DNA of 64,000 bases from Caprimulgus europaeus (GCA_907165065.1 OU015541.1:7636501-7700500), one strand, 5' to 3'. Shown: positions 25,016 to 39,100, numbered from the stretch's first letter. Translations and numbers: made by a program. Notes: a model not told the origin generated them from the sequence alone.

Positions 25016-27455
25016 TGTCATCTGTAAAATAGTGTATTTTGTAGATGGATGAAGCTAAAGAATAAAGAAGAGAAGGAAGAAATTCATACAGGTCTGAAGG
25101 GAAGATTACCTTAATTTTGCTTTCAGTATTTTAATACTCTGCAAGATTTTAGCTGATCTCACAAGAGCCCTTCATCCTTTTATTACAAACTTTTGCGCCG
25201 TGGAATTGTGGGTGGTCTGATACTCATCTCAGGGAATGCAGTTCTGAAAAGAAATGTGCATGAGGTGGGAGGGATTGCATATCACATAGCATTTAGACTG
25301 AGGTTTGCGACGTCAAAGTTGTCTGCTGTGTAAATATTAAGGGCTGTAACCCTGAACTTGAGAAGTATTCAGTTTTTATCTTTTAACTGACTGAGCTAAT
25401 CGTACTGTTTCACTTGATAACACAGGAATGGATTCTGCAAACATCAGCAGGTATAGCGTAGCACTGGGTCTCCAGTATTTCCACAGGCTCCAGGGGGACA
25501 GATGTCTTATTTGCCCAAAGGAGAGGATAATGCTCCCCACGTTTGCCCAAGGAGTACACTTGGTAGCAGATGTGATAAGTTGGTAGACTTCCACTCTGCT
25601 CCATTGATGTAGCAGAAAAGAGTTGACCAAGAAACTTGTTATTTTGGAGCTGGCTGCAGAACTGGAAGGATACTATAGTGATTATCGTTTAAATCAACTT
25701 CCTTATCTCCAGATTGGCAACTACACATATAACATATTAAATTTCACAAGCTTTTGATGGCTGGTGAGAAGCAAGTGAGTATTCATCCTGAAATGAAGGT
25801 TTAAAAGAGATTCACTGTCAGAGAGTCATAGCTCAGATCAGGTATTTGCCTGGAGGTGACCTCTAGAATGGGCACTGTGTTGTGTATTTGGGAAGGTTAT
25901 TAATCTATGCCAAATACAGGATCACATGTGAGGGTTGTACTTTGTATTATTTAATTTAGTTCCAATTATTCCAGAAAAAACAATTAAGAAAATGAATAAT
26001 TATAAAAGTAAGGTCAACTCAATTTTCTCTACTAATGTTTTTAGTTACTGGACTCATTATTGCTAATTTCTTTCATAATCTTTGCCATCTAACCTCATTT
26101 GTTTCATTGCTAAGTGGCAAGAAGGGAGCATCATAAAACTTCAGTGAAAACAAAGCAGAAAAATCATGTAATTTTAGTGATTTCCTGAGAAAATAATTAT
26201 CTGTTGTTAACCTTTGTGGAAAGAACTCTTCTGATCATCTTCAATATAGTTGTTAAATTTCCATCTTTCCATTTCTGATTGCAATTTTCCGTATTAAAAA
26301 CATATAACTAGGTAGATATATTAATATCACGTCATCTTTTTCTTCTAATAATTATATTATTTATAAAGCACTTTAAACAGGTTTTAGAACCTAAAAGAAA
26401 ACTGCTCCCTATTTGCTATATAACTTTAAAATGTAATAAATGTCATAGCACTGAATTTTAAACATTTTTTTAGCTGAATGATTCATCTGGGCTCATAAAA
26501 CTACCTTGTGTTTTTTCTGTAATATTTCAGATCTGACCCAACATACACTGATCAATGGAAGTCTTTCTGTTTCTTTCAGAGGGTGACAAATCAGACTGTT
26601 TCCTCTAATCCTATAAATTAGTATGCAGGAGCAAATGCCCCCACTTTTTGGAAGACTTATTGAATTCAGTGATGTCCTGTGAGGGGGCCACCTATATGCA
26701 AGAAGCTGTTAGGCTGAATTCTTTGTGTTTCCGTTCAGGAAACAAAGAAGCTGGAGGAGGTAACCTTTGAGATAAGATGTGGGTGGCAGAGGGGAAGAGT
26801 CAGGTTCTATTTTTTTGTTGGCAGTGTATTTCTTAAAAGGAATACAGGTAACTTTCACTTATCAGGAATGTATATTATTGTGTAATAATCCTCTAATGAA
26901 ACTTTAAAATAGCAAAATTATTATTTTATTTTACTTTTGCTGTAAGTGGACTTCAAAGTTTGGGTTTTTTCTGTTTCCTTTTTTGGGTTTTTTTTAAGAA
27001 ATTATTATTATCTGTAAGCAGTATTTAAATGTCTGTACTAGCTACTGTAAACAGTGATGTATTTAAGATGAAGCTTAGGGCTAAATCTTTTGAGTGGTAT
27101 TGATGTATATGGACAATAAATTTAACAGCAACACATGCATGTGAGCCTTCACATTTTCCTGATTGTACAGAAACCATTATGTAAGGATGCTAAGGTGAAG
27201 AGGAAGCTCTTGTAGATGTTTGAAGGAGCATATCCACATTGAGATGACTAAATTAAGAAGGGTGAGTGGAGGTCATGAACAGTCTTTCATTGCTGATGGA
27301 TTTACTGAGATGGAGGTGACTAGAAGAATAGCCACCTTATAAATTTCTTTGACTATCAGGATTCCAAGCAAAAGCTATTTTCTTTATTTTTCTCTCTTTA
27401 ATTTTTCAGTTCTTAATGTAATTAAAAGAAGGTTTAATCTCTACCCCCCCTCTCT

Positions 27456-27469
27456 AGTTCAGCTGAACT
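27456..27469. promoter_or_regulatory. 14-base perfect palindrome around an E-box
   Basis: AGTTCAGCTGAACT is its own reverse complement and is centred on CAGCTG, an E-box core bound by bHLH factors in general. A palindrome this long is modestly unusual by chance in 64 kb. A regulatory role is only inferred. Confidence 0.25.
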
Positions 27470-29263
27470 TCTGCTGATGTTTTGGTAGCAGCAGGGTATT
27501 TTATTGTCTATTCTGCCATAGCTCCGTTCCATGTGTGGAGGGGATGGATGCTGGGTCTGTGACTGTGACATGAATTAGAGGAAATTAACAGGGAGAAAGT
27601 AATTCACAAGCTGGGTGCTTAAATAGCATTTACAAGGGTGGGTTTTGCACAGAGTAGGGCAGTGCTAGGAAAAGGAATCCTCCACAGATCAAAGCAAACC
27701 ATGCTTTTAAAAACCCGTGGGAGAGGGGCAAGGATTGGGAATGAACTTATATAAAGTATCAGTATCACCTTCAAACTCTGGCAAAGAGGTCCCCACCAGC
27801 CTTTCAGTCACTGGAGCACCCCACAGCAGCTCTGATGGGAAGAACTTGATCCCTTCCTCACCTTTCTCTGAGCCATTTTACTCTCTCACCATCCTTCAGG
27901 CACCCCTGGGAGCTTCTAGTGGTCTGGGCATCACTCTCTGGAGGCATTTCTGCCCCTGTCCCCCTGGGCTCATCCCTACCTGCAGCACAGGGATGAGCAC
28001 AGAAGCTGCGGGTGGAAGTTGGCTTGTGTGCAGCTTTAGGGTTACACTGCTGCATTGCTCCTGGTCACAGACCTGGCGTGGAGTTTCCCACACCGTTTTC
28101 CACTGAGTACTGTAGAACTGCTGAACTTCAGTTGCATGGTCAGGAATTACACAGCTCAGAAAAGGGGGAAGAGTGTACAAATGAATTTTTAAAAGAGCAG
28201 CCATTTTGGCTCTTTAAATTCAAAGCGTTGTGACACCTACACATGGATTTCCATATTCTGTCCCTTGGCTAAAACTAAGCTCTGGATCAGTTTAATATCT
28301 GAAATACTTCCCGCCAGGGATTATATCTTGCTATGGAAGGGAGCTAGGCTTAGTGAACTAATAAGTCTTTTCCATCTCTAACTACTGCCAGTATGATTAT
28401 ATTTTTTTAATCAGAAAAATGTGTTGCTGAAAAGTACAGAGATTAAGCACTACAATTGCCTGTAACAAAAGCAAGTTTTGTTGGATGAGCAGAGATCTGA
28501 TGAATGACATGATTTGAAATGTTTTCATCCTAATGGCTTCCTTTTCTGAAGTTAATTTTTTTTGTCAGTTGCCAAAACATTTATGAGCAGATTTGTGGAT
28601 AATGACACTCTTAGATGGGGGTTTAAATAAAAATCTGTTCCATTTGCAACCTAAAAGACCTAGTATTAAAGCAGACAAATGGGTTTGGAGTCTGATTCTT
28701 CTTATGGCAGTATAATAGATGAGCTGGGGTCACTGGTGGTGTACAGTGAGCAAGCCACAAACTTTTAGTCCAGTTGTTTCTTCCTTGGAGGAGTTTAACG
28801 TAGGAAGTGATAAATACAGTCAAAATACTATTCTGTGAGCAGTGCTAGCTATGAAGTGCATGTGTCTGCAGCCTAGGGAAGTTCCTGTTCCCTGTGCAGA
28901 CTAAAAAACAGACAGATAAAGAAAGAGAAGAAAGATGGGTGTTATGTGCTGAATAAATGGCTAAATTTAGAATTGGTCTCTTTGTCCAACATTCAGATTC
29001 TTAGAAGTAACAGAACAAGAAACCATCTTTTACCAGCAGTTTTGAAGAGGAAATTTGACCTCTGGATAGGTGGTTGAAGAAAAGATTGAGTAAAATAATC
29101 TAGGTTTATATAATAAGGTAGGAAATGTTATTAGGGAATTGTTTGATCACAGTACTCTCAGGCCAGATAAGCCACCAAAAAGAAATACAAACTAGCCAAT
29201 GCTGCACCTGCTTAAATTACATGTATTGAAAAGCAAGCACTCAAATATGTTCAAATAGGCTAT

Positions 29264-29311
29264 TAAAAAAACCCAAAACAGACAAGAAAAACCACCACCA
29301 ACAAAAACAAA
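29264..29311. repeat. A/C-rich low-complexity tract
   Basis: A-rich sequence with ACCACCACC and CAAAAAC units, similar in character to 10170-10290. Confidence 0.6.
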
Positions 29312-30434
29312 TGGCACAACTCTTCTCTGGTTCTTAACAGTGGGTAGAGATTTTGTCACCCTTTGCTTGCACCACTCTGTACCAGCCCATCAGGGTTGGT
29401 GGAGATTAAGCCACAACACGTTGTGTGATAGTCTCTCCCTTTAGCAGTTTTATTTTCTTTACTTAATTCTAATTGGTATTATCTGTACCAACTATATTGC
29501 CAGTGCAATAAAGAGACCCAGTAATTTAAGTATGGAGAAATAAAATCTTATTCTGCATTCTAATTTAAAAATGTCAAATCGATAACCCTGTGTAGGGCTC
29601 ATTTTGACCTCCTTTTGTTGCACCTGTGAAGATACATCTATCACACCTGAAATGGTGGCAAAAATTTTATTTATATATACAACATATTTTTGGTGTGTGT
29701 CTATGTGTAAATGCCTATGATAAGGTATTTACAAATATATTTCTGCTTACTTCCTCCAAATTTTGCATGCATGTATATCCTTCATCTGGAAGGAGAATGT
29801 AGCCCATTATCCTGCTAGGAAACAAAGTGAGATAGTGTATGGTAATTTTGCTTGAAATGCTGTTTTCATACACAAGTAGTAAGGCCACTTTTACCTACCT
29901 GGAAAGCATAAACTTTTACTGTACTGCAGGATGGCATTAATGTTATTTCCTAGTGATAATGTGAGTTTTATGATAATGAATGCTGAGGTACGTCTATGTC
30001 ACGCTCTGCAGGATTCTTAGAAAATATCTTTTGCTCTATTGCCCTGACTTCCACCTTTTCATAAGACATTTTGTTGTGCTTGATCCAGTCTTTCTTTTCC
30101 TCCAGTTCCAGAGTCTAGATCATATGGAACTTCGATAATTTCAGCCATTAGAAGAGCAGAATAGCATTTTCTTTCAGTTCATATGTGAGCTGACAAAAAA
30201 GATAGAAAACTTGGAAGGTAAATTACAGGAAGCTCAGCTGCTTTGCCAACATCAATGGCAGCTGATAGACATTGCAAATCCTTTCAAAACATTAATCTAA
30301 AATACTTATTTAATTAAAATTAGGTATAACTTGTAAAAACACAATTCTTCTTTGAAGTCAGCTGGGTTACCAAGTTCTTTCACTAGGACAAGCCTAAATT
30401 ATAGAATTAAATCCTGGCATTGATTAAACAAATG

Positions 30435-30472
30435 GTAAAACTCCCATTCATTTTAATGAGGCCAAGATTTCA
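30435..30472. repeat. Fragment of palindromic interspersed repeat
   Basis: GGTAAAACTCCCATTCATTTTAATGAGG followed by CCAAGATTT matches the AAACTCCCATTGACTTCAATGGG...GGATTTGGCCC pattern of the same old repeat group seen at 31506. It is a short, diverged piece. Confidence 0.4.
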
Positions 30473-31505
30473 GACATGTACTATTCAGGAAAAAAGACAT
30501 TTCAGGTTTTACCTATACACTCACCAAGCTAATAGAGGATTGTTTCTTACTATATATTTTCTAGAGTTAAGTTTCCAGGCCAGGCTACTTTCAAACAGTG
30601 GGGTTTCCTTTACTGTCCACAATACACTATTCCACAACCCCATAGATCTTGTTCATGCTGGACTTTAAATCAACTATCAAATACCCACCAGTATCATCAA
30701 AGGCTTCTGAAAAAGAATGGTTTACAAGGGTGTTTTTTTGCTTTGTCAGTATTATGATTTGTTATTCATCTTGTGGATTTTTAAGCAGACCCCTGTACTT
30801 AGTATTCATATTAATGGTCTTACGTATTTAGCCAGATAAAAAACATTCAGTACAATGTATGTAATAGTTACATTTCTATGATATACATACTTGGTAAAAG
30901 CTTTCTCATTTTCATCATTTAGACAGGTAGGATCTGGTAAATCATGTGCAGCACTCAGAACAGGCTGACAGTATGGCAGGGGGTAGAAGAAAATAGCAGG
31001 CAACTGCTGCAGGAGTTTTTTTCTGAAAACCTTCATCAGATGTTTAAATCCAAAAGAGGCTGAAATTTTTTTATTATTTTTCCATAGCAAATGTCCTGTC
31101 TTGCTCATATCATACTCAGGTTGAACTCCCTATTATTCCAAATCTGTTTTTGCTTTTAACCACTTTCTCCTCAGCATCTGGTCTCCTGAATCTCTGGACT
31201 CTCCACAGCCTCAGCCTGTGGGGTCACTATGGTTTGCATGTGGTTGGAACTACCTAAAGTAGGTCCAGCATGGCAAACTGTGAGACTGAAACACCCAACT
31301 GGACAAGTCTAGAAGATATTGTTTGGAATTTTCTTTTTATCTCTTTTCTCAATTTATACAATGAAGACATGACAGCCTGTATTCGGATCCCTGCATATTG
31401 GTTTTAAAACCTTCCCTTCCAGCTGGCAATGCAGCCGTCAAGCTCTAGTAACTAAGGATATAGGGAACCTCCATGGGACATGGGGCAAAGTAGAAATAAT
31501 AACTA

Positions 31506-31606
31506 AGGGCCAAATTCTGGTTTTGTAAGGATGCAGGTTGACTTGACTTCACTGACTCAAATTAATTCAGATTCACACCTTTTTACATGAGACAAGGTTT
31601 GGCCCT
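31506..31606 (+). mobile_element. Palindromic MITE-like element, complete-looking
   Basis: This 101-base unit opens with AGGGCCAAATTCTGG and closes with TTTGGCCCT, giving perfect 9-base terminal inverted repeats (31506-31514 and 31598-31606). The interior has AATTCAGATTCACACC, resembling the AACTCCAGATTTACACTGG arm of a palindromic repeat common in reptile and bird genomes. The palindrome as a whole has decayed. No matching target-site duplication is visible at either edge, so the superfamily cannot be fixed. It carries no coding capacity. Confidence 0.55.
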
Positions 31607-32217
31607 CAGGTGGAATTTCTTTGCTTGAGTATCTTCACTCTCTGCAGGGTATCTTTTACTTATGTGGCTTTGTTACAGTTTAAGCTATAGTAGCTTAAGT
31701 GCCAGAAGCAGTTCAGAATAAGAGCTTTACTGTTCATAATTTTTATCTGGTTGGGGAAAAAAAACCCAAGAGTTCACTATGTACATAAACAGAGCAGGGA
31801 TTCCTGTTAGATGAAGGTAATAGTAATTTGTGAAAGGAATGAGCAGAGAAGCACACCTCTTCCATCTCATCAATCTCCCCTAAGAGTTTATGTAATTTTC
31901 TGCTAACATATATTTTTCATTACTCTTTTTTGGTTTTTTTAATTTAACACAAGCTTCTTTCAAGTTTAGAGCATATAATCAGTGAGGATAGCATGCTTTT
32001 CTTTTAGTACACGTTCCTTGCCTGCTAGTTTTCTTCCCTAAACACAGGATTACTTCTGCTGTTTCACATGTTCATATGTATGCACATGCTTGTGCTCTGT
32101 TTGTTATTGTCTTGTACGGTCCCACACACACTCATCTTCTTCAGCATCCCAGTTTTTATACTGTAGCAGCAATCTTTTACAGGATTCCCTTTACTCTGCA
32201 ATTGTGTTGTTTAAAAC

Positions 32218-32240
32218 AAAAAAAAAAAAAGAGAGAGACA
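32218..32240. repeat. Poly-A followed by GA repeat
   Basis: Thirteen A are followed by GAGAGAGACA. It is simple sequence. Confidence 0.85.
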
Positions 32241-35200
32241 AAGAAAAAGACAGGACTTTTAGCTTACCTTGGAGCCTCAGCCAACAGGAGTTTAAGTATC
32301 AAGAAGAGAGAAAATTGAAATAATAAATGTACTTTACAGTCTGATCCATGTAATTCGTATCAATTTTATTTTCCTCTCAAATGATCAGAATCATTTCACT
32401 TTCTCAGCTACTGGTTGCTTCCCATTAAAATATAAACATCATGCTACTCTGTGTGTGGCTATGAAAACACAAATTCCTATGTTCTTTTCCATATACTTTC
32501 TAAATAGCCCTATATTCCCTCTGCGTGTTACCCTTTACCTTATTTGTGCCAACCATGTACTATGAATATCAGGGTTTTCATCTAATACCTTAAAAATTTA
32601 AAGACATAAACAGCATTTCTGAAGCAAATCATTCTCACCTCATATTGATTGTTGATCTCTCTGTTGCAATAATGAAGTTGTTTCCTAACAGCCTGAACAT
32701 GTCTGTCCTTTCGCTGAGGTCATAATGACTGTTAAATGTGCCACATTTCCTCTGTCAATTTGGCAAAAAATATCAGGTTCTATATCAAGGGTTTACTTTG
32801 ATGCATAACTTTCTGTGAAATGCGCGTCACCAAAATAAACTCTGTTACCTGTCCCACTGGGAATGGGAACTCATAAATACAGAGTCAAGGGTAATTGGCC
32901 CCCACAAGCCCACAAATATTACTATTCATTGCATTACCTAGAGGTTTGTGGCTAAAGTTGTTGTTTTAAAGGAAAGCCTTTCAAATTGGTCTTTTAAAAG
33001 ATATGCTTCACCACTTCTATTAGTTGTTAATTCCATTTTTAACTACCTATTGTTGGTAATATCCTCTTACCTTGAAAATACAATCTCTTTCCCTAGCAAG
33101 ACTATCCATTTTTAGTTCATTAATTCACTGAGGTTTTTTCTTCATTGGATTTCTAAAGCAACAGAAGTTAAAAGAAAATCTTAATTGTTTACTTCATTGT
33201 TTGTGCAATGGTATCAGCATTGACATCTGCAGGAATATAAACAGGTTTGAGAAGATTTTTTTCTTGTTCATTTACTGAAGGGAGCTGTGCTGAGTTAAAT
33301 TGATTTAAGTTTCCAAATATGGGTCAGATTAATTCAAGAAAGATTATTTCAGTTTATGTTGTTCTTTCTAGCTACTTGTACATTGTTTTTGTTTTGGTAT
33401 TAAGTAGCATCTAGAGGCTTTAAATAGTGTGACATTCTCATATCGCAAGAATCAGTGGTTAACCCTACAATATGGGTTTGGTTTTCACTCCACTGTGCCA
33501 TAGCTCTGAGGTCCTGTAATTGGTGTTGTGTTTTCCTCTGATCAGGACTACTTTTATTTTGTGGCTGAATTTTGTTTTGAGTTTTGAATGCACTCAGACT
33601 GTTAGAAATATTGTGGAATCCTTTCAAAGAAGAGACCCAGATGTGTGTGACAGGCAGAGTACTCCAACCTCATATATAAACAGCTACACGACAGAGCTGC
33701 CATAATCAAGCAGGGACAAGATATATTTTGTAGGTCTTCCCCATCTGATGGCTGTTTTACGTATGAATGTGATAGATGCTTGAAATCTGCAGTGTGTTCT
33801 TTGCCAATATAGAAGTGAATAATTAATTAGTTTCTCTGACATTGAGAAGCTTCTCTAAATTCCTGTCTGTGGTCTTATCTCTGATTTAGATACCCAAGAC
33901 TGCACTTCTCTCATGTAAACAAGCAGCAAAGGTTTGTTGTAAGCAGAGAGGATCTGCTGAGGTTTCAGACTGGTATATATGAAGCAATGCACTTAAACTA
34001 GTGTGAACATCATTAATATAGGGCATACCTGCTCATTATTTACTGCTCAGCTTTCTGGGGCTTGGGAATTCAGAGTTCAGACAAACCCTGGCACTAGCTC
34101 TTCTTCCTAAAGGTACAGAGCTGTATGGTTTTCCTCCTTGCATTTTGTTTGGTAATCCATATGAACATTCCATTTATTTTCTATAATGTCTAAATCATTA
34201 AAAGAAAAGCTTTGGGGTGTAATATGAGACTGACAAAGATAATTACAGTTTTAAAGCCTTAAGAGGTTTCATGCATCATATAAAATTTTACATTCTACCA
34301 CCAATTTAAATCAATTACAATCTTTAAATCTATAATTGTGCTATTTAAAGCATTTTAAAGGGCACGATGCATGTGGTATTTTGCTGTGTGTTCCAAAGTA
34401 TTTTCACAACAGGTCTATTTATTGTGTGAAAGCATCTAGAGGCTATTAAAAGATGATCAGAAGCATTATTAACTCTTTAGTCTGTCTCCTTAATGCAAGA
34501 AGCAGATATACTTAAGCATTATTTATCACTTAGTCTCAGTTGTGCTAAATTTCTCAGCCTTTAGTCACAATAATTGTAACGAAGCTTGGAATAGATCATG
34601 CAGAGTGTCCTCATAATGCTAAACCAATGACTTCTTTGTGCTTGGGTGAGCATGCATTCTCTTTCATATTACAACAAGGCAAAGAAATAGAAGACTTTTC
34701 TAATTTATTCTTTTCATGCTAGATCTAGATCACTGCACAGGTAAAGATGGTGCTCTATTTTTCATGCAAAACCCTTTTTCTCACTCTGCACTTAGTTCAT
34801 ATCCAGGGATTTCAGCACCCTGTTTAAGCTACTTTATTACTTCTTAGCTGATTTACTAGGAAGAAATTGTGATCATCTTTCAAAATCTTAAACAGGAAGT
34901 TCCAAATTAATATAGTTTTGGTGAGTCTTACCATTTTTATTCTAATGGAAATTCTATCATCTTGTTTCTTCTCCAAATTTGCACGTAAATTGAATGTCAT
35001 TAAATTTCTGAACAACATCTTTTCCTAAAACTTTGTTCCACTGAGACCTTTAACTTTACATAAATGAGAAAGCAGAGGTGAGGGACTGTCAGTCTGTTGA
35101 ACTAAAATATCTTGGTAATTTTTCTTCAAAAATATTGAGAGTATGTTCAATGGACTCTGTATTTCCAGTAATTCTAATAACAGATCTTGACTGCTCAACT

Positions 35201-35740
35201 CTTCATCTTATATTCTCAGTATTTCAAAAAGAAACAAGTAATTAAAAAAAAAAATAATAACCAATGCAATGTAGATGGTGCTTAGTGGAAGATGATAGTA
35301 ATAAAATAGTTTTGAATACTGTACTTCAAATAATCATTCAGCTTTTGGGGAGAACTGAGGGGAGGGAAACTGCATGTTCATTTTCAAGTATTCTTGCTCT
35401 CTAAGAAAAAAAAACAGTCTATCCTTTTTGACAGAGAATATCCATTATTATAGAAACAGGAGCAGTTTTTATAACCGCTGAATGAGTGGACATAGCCTGG
35501 GTATCTGTCTTATCAAAACAGAGCTGGGGTTAAAGTGCCTCTGTTGTGCAGGGAGTGCTGCTTTGGAAAAAATTATTTTTTTCTACATTAATTCAAAACC
35601 CAAATAGCCCATCATCTAAGAGCAAAAACTATTTTTCTTCTTAAGCAACTCAGATACACTAGTTCATTCACCCCCCTGGGAATCAGAAGTGATGAATACA
35701 TTTGTTTCTTAAAGAATAGGGAATATTTTCAGTGTTTCTT

Positions 35741-35762
35741 AATAAATAAATAAATTAATTAA
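35741..35762. repeat. (AAAT)n microsatellite
   Basis: AATAAATAAATAAATTAATT, about five imperfect units. Confidence 0.8.
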
Positions 35763-36113
35763 AGGGTGTTCTACACCAAAGCGGCCCCTCTATTCTGCCT
35801 GCTCTGAAGAAAGAATTGTCTTGTCCCCAGACAGTGGCCTCAGAATGTAAATTCTGATCATCTGCCTTGAATGTCCTGTGTAATTTGGAGATCATCTGAT
35901 ACAAGTTAATTATATGCAATGCTGAAACAGTAATTCTTAAACTCATAGAGGCCCAAATTATATTGATTATTTCACAGACATTACCAGGTATTCATATGTC
36001 TAGTCAGTGCCAAAAGCACACCTACACAAATAAATTTCCTCTACAGTTTTGCTGGCGGTGTGATATTTTGCTTCGGCTTTGTTACGTGCAGAACAATAAC
36101 CTCCGTAGTGCTG

Positions 36114-36150
36114 CTCAGCACCGGGGAGGTAACTGAGCTCCGGTGCTGAG
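36114..36150. promoter_or_regulatory. GC-rich inverted repeat resembling two opposed RE1/NRSF sites
   Basis: CTCAGCACCGG (36114-36124) and CCGGTGCTGAG (36140-36150) are perfect 11-base inverted repeats, separated by 15 bases. Each arm fits the left half of the REST (NRSF) element, TCAGCACC. Reading outward-in on the plus strand, CTCAGCACC-GG-GGAGG fits the published RE1 pattern TTCAGCACCACGGACAG at most positions. The minus-strand copy, CTCAGCACC-GG-AGCTC, fits less well in its right half. The surrounding 100 bases have more CpG than the window at large. REST binding is an inference from motif shape. The feature could instead be a plain hairpin. Confidence 0.35.
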
Positions 36151-39100
36151 AGAAGCAGTTCTGAAGCATTAAGGACAGGTAGCCTGATCCTGTCATCCTT
36201 GAAGGTAGTGGGAACATTGTCCTTGCATTCAGAGGGAACAGGACACAAACCCTGTTTCATAAGCATTAGTGTCAATGAAATTAATTGTCCCAAGTACTGA
36301 GAGAACTGCACAAGTTCTCTCTCCACCCAGCAGAGATGAAATTGGATGCAGCACCTTTTTTCAGAACATTTCCTATGGGAGCATGAGCTGTAGGAAGTCG
36401 TTTGAAACCATCCCCTTGGCTGCTGTTTTCTACCATGGGGGTGACTTTTTTTGTGTTCCAGTATGTCCAGCACTGACTAGCATGGAAGTCTCATAGCAAG
36501 GAGAGGGGAGAAAGCTTCCAAAATCAGTATGTAATCTCAGGTGATATACAAGTGCCCATGTCATTTGGTTGGTGGGTTAAATGTTTTTTTCTAACTTTGT
36601 TCTCATTTGCCAACTTCAGGATTGCAGTGGGATACTTCTGATAAGATTTACCTTTTCTTACCTATTAAAAATAGAGCTGATTGATCTCCTATTCCTGCAA
36701 ATCACTAGATATATGGCTGTTGAAGACATTTTATTTTCCTTTTCACTTTTCTCCCACCCTCACATGTAAAATTTTTCTGCTTTTCTGATGTATAACACCA
36801 GAAGGTATTAGTTCCCCTCCTACTTATACAAATTAGGAACATCTCCAAATGGAGTTATTGTGGCAGGTGGAGGGAATTTGTCAGAGACTCTACATCATCT
36901 GGCATTGCCAGAATTTAGCCCCCGTTCTTTCTCTACACACACAGAGCGTCCTTGGCCACAGTCCATTCAGCGCAGCACCAAGCACTGTTGGTTGGTGGTG
37001 GGTCAGCACGGGGCCGTGCAGCCCCACGTAACCTCTATGGTGGGTTTCCATTTCCAGAGGGGATTCTTAGTTGGTCAGATTGACTTTCTTACGTGGGCAG
37101 CACAAAGGGATTGAAAGGAAGTGGGAAACCTAAGCTGAATGTGTTTGTAAAAGGCCAAGACCATTAAGACTGGAATAAAATAGATTGGTGGAGAGTCGAA
37201 TCGGATCCCTGGGTATCAAAGATATCGAGTGGTTCTATCTTAAGATACTGCATTAAAAAGCAGTGAAGAAACTACTACAAACCTCCAAAATGGGAGAGGT
37301 CTGGCATCAAAAACAACTGAGTCTGGCATATTTAGGGGAAATCTAGGGTTTATTTTTAATATTGTTGTTTGTGGGTGAACTCAATAAAGCTGTTGATATT
37401 GGAGGTTAGATGCAACAATGTACATAATGAAAATGCTGCACCAGTACAATCTTTAATAGAAAGAAAAAAAAATCCTGCATTAAAAATCATTTTCTCCCCT
37501 AAAGTATCCAGAAAACTAGTCCAATAAATAATGGAATGTCACCATAAACTAAACTAATTTTGAGATGATAGGTCTTTTATTTTTGCAGTAATAGTAGAAA
37601 GTAAAAAAAGCCATTTTAAAAATCTGAACCATGTTTTTACATTCTAATAACAAATATAAATTTCCAAACTGTTATTTCCATATTTCTTAATGGTAATGCA
37701 TTCCTAGTTTTAAATCCAGCAAATACTCATTTTGATTCTAGGATTATGTTATCCTATAAATTAACATCAACTGGTAGCAGGAATTTATAGTGGAAACAGC
37801 AATTATTGATTCTTAATGCATAAAGAATTCATAATACAAACATCATTGACAAAAGATTTTTGTATTTTATTTTTATATTCATTTTGAAAGTATATAATCA
37901 TAATGGTTTATTTTTCTAAACTCAAAAGAAGTATAAAATGCTTTGGAATACTCCTAACTAAAAAGGTAGTAAGAATAATAAGTGCTTAGTTTATTGGATA
38001 AAATGTGTTTTTCTTTAAGTAGAATATATCAAAATAATCAGTTTAGGATTTCTGAGTATGCCTACAAGAGCTCAAGGATGTATACCTTCCAGCAACTGCA
38101 GCAAAACCAAAGCATTGCACAAAACTCAGAGCTAGTTAGTAATCAGAGATGAACAAAGAATGATCATCCTACAAAAGCCATCTGATTTCTACACACAGGT
38201 TATTAGCAGTTCTGGGTAAGTCCTAAATAGCTTCTTTAGGTATACATGAAATGCAGTGAGCAGTTTTATAGGGGAAGAGATCAGCTTCCGTTTCCCAAGC
38301 ATTTTATTGTAAGAGAAATCACTGTAGGAAGAGAAGACTTTTAAACTTATAAAAATAACTCAGTGTTGCCCTTTTAAATTGTTTCCACTGACAACCGAAG
38401 TCATAGTGGCATTTGTTCATCCAGATCCCAGTACACACATGTATTCATAATGATACATCCCTCGAATGGCACAGTTCTTCTGTGCTTGCTACCTGTCAGC
38501 GCTTGTACTCAAGAACCTTGAATATCAGTGACTCACTAATGTTTTATGATATTTTACCTCACTTTATGGTAGTCATTTATGACAAGACCAGAATGACATA
38601 AACTGCCATAAAGCAAAGCAATGCAATCACACAAATGACCATAAATCAAGGTAGCAACAGAAAAAGGTCATAAAAGGAAAGAAAATTGGAGAAAACAACA
38701 TTTGAGTTCAGATTCAGAAGTCTGGAGTTAGCAGCACCAAACTTCGGGGCAGATGGATGTGAGCAGCAAGCAAATTCAGTGTTCCACTGATAGTAATCAT
38801 TTTGTGTGTGTATGTATGCACTGACAGATTGATACATGGATGGGCTTTCATTACTTATAAGCCTGTTATGATGTACAGTTTATTGCAACTGTGTGCAAGA
38901 GCACTTCTTCTCCCCATAAAGTTATCTTAGCATTGTCCTGTACCCTCAGCAATTCCAAATTCATGTGACCTTTTGAACAACTTTTCTATAATTGTATCTA
39001 TCTCTGTGTATTTATGGGGTTTTTTATGAAAAAATGTGTTCCTGTTAGGTTGGCTACCTCTGAAGGAATGGGATTGTGATGTACTTTTCTTGGAGGTCTG

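Larger units (their letters stand above)
25016..30434. other. Unassigned stretch, AT-rich with one GC-richer island
   Basis: No gene is recognised. 25950-26480 and 26870-27120 are AT-rich. 27700-28230 is GC-richer and holds a 129-codon plus-strand frame overlapped by a 102-codon minus-strand frame, with no motif. A 14-base palindrome lies at 27456-27469. An A/C-rich tract lies at 29264-29311. 29560-30430 shows nothing identifiable. Confidence 0.5.

Noticed and set aside
27717..28233. 129-codon plus-strand frame with a 102-codon antisense frame
   Set aside because: GC-richer DNA lowers the stop frequency in all frames here. Nothing in the text resembles a known family.
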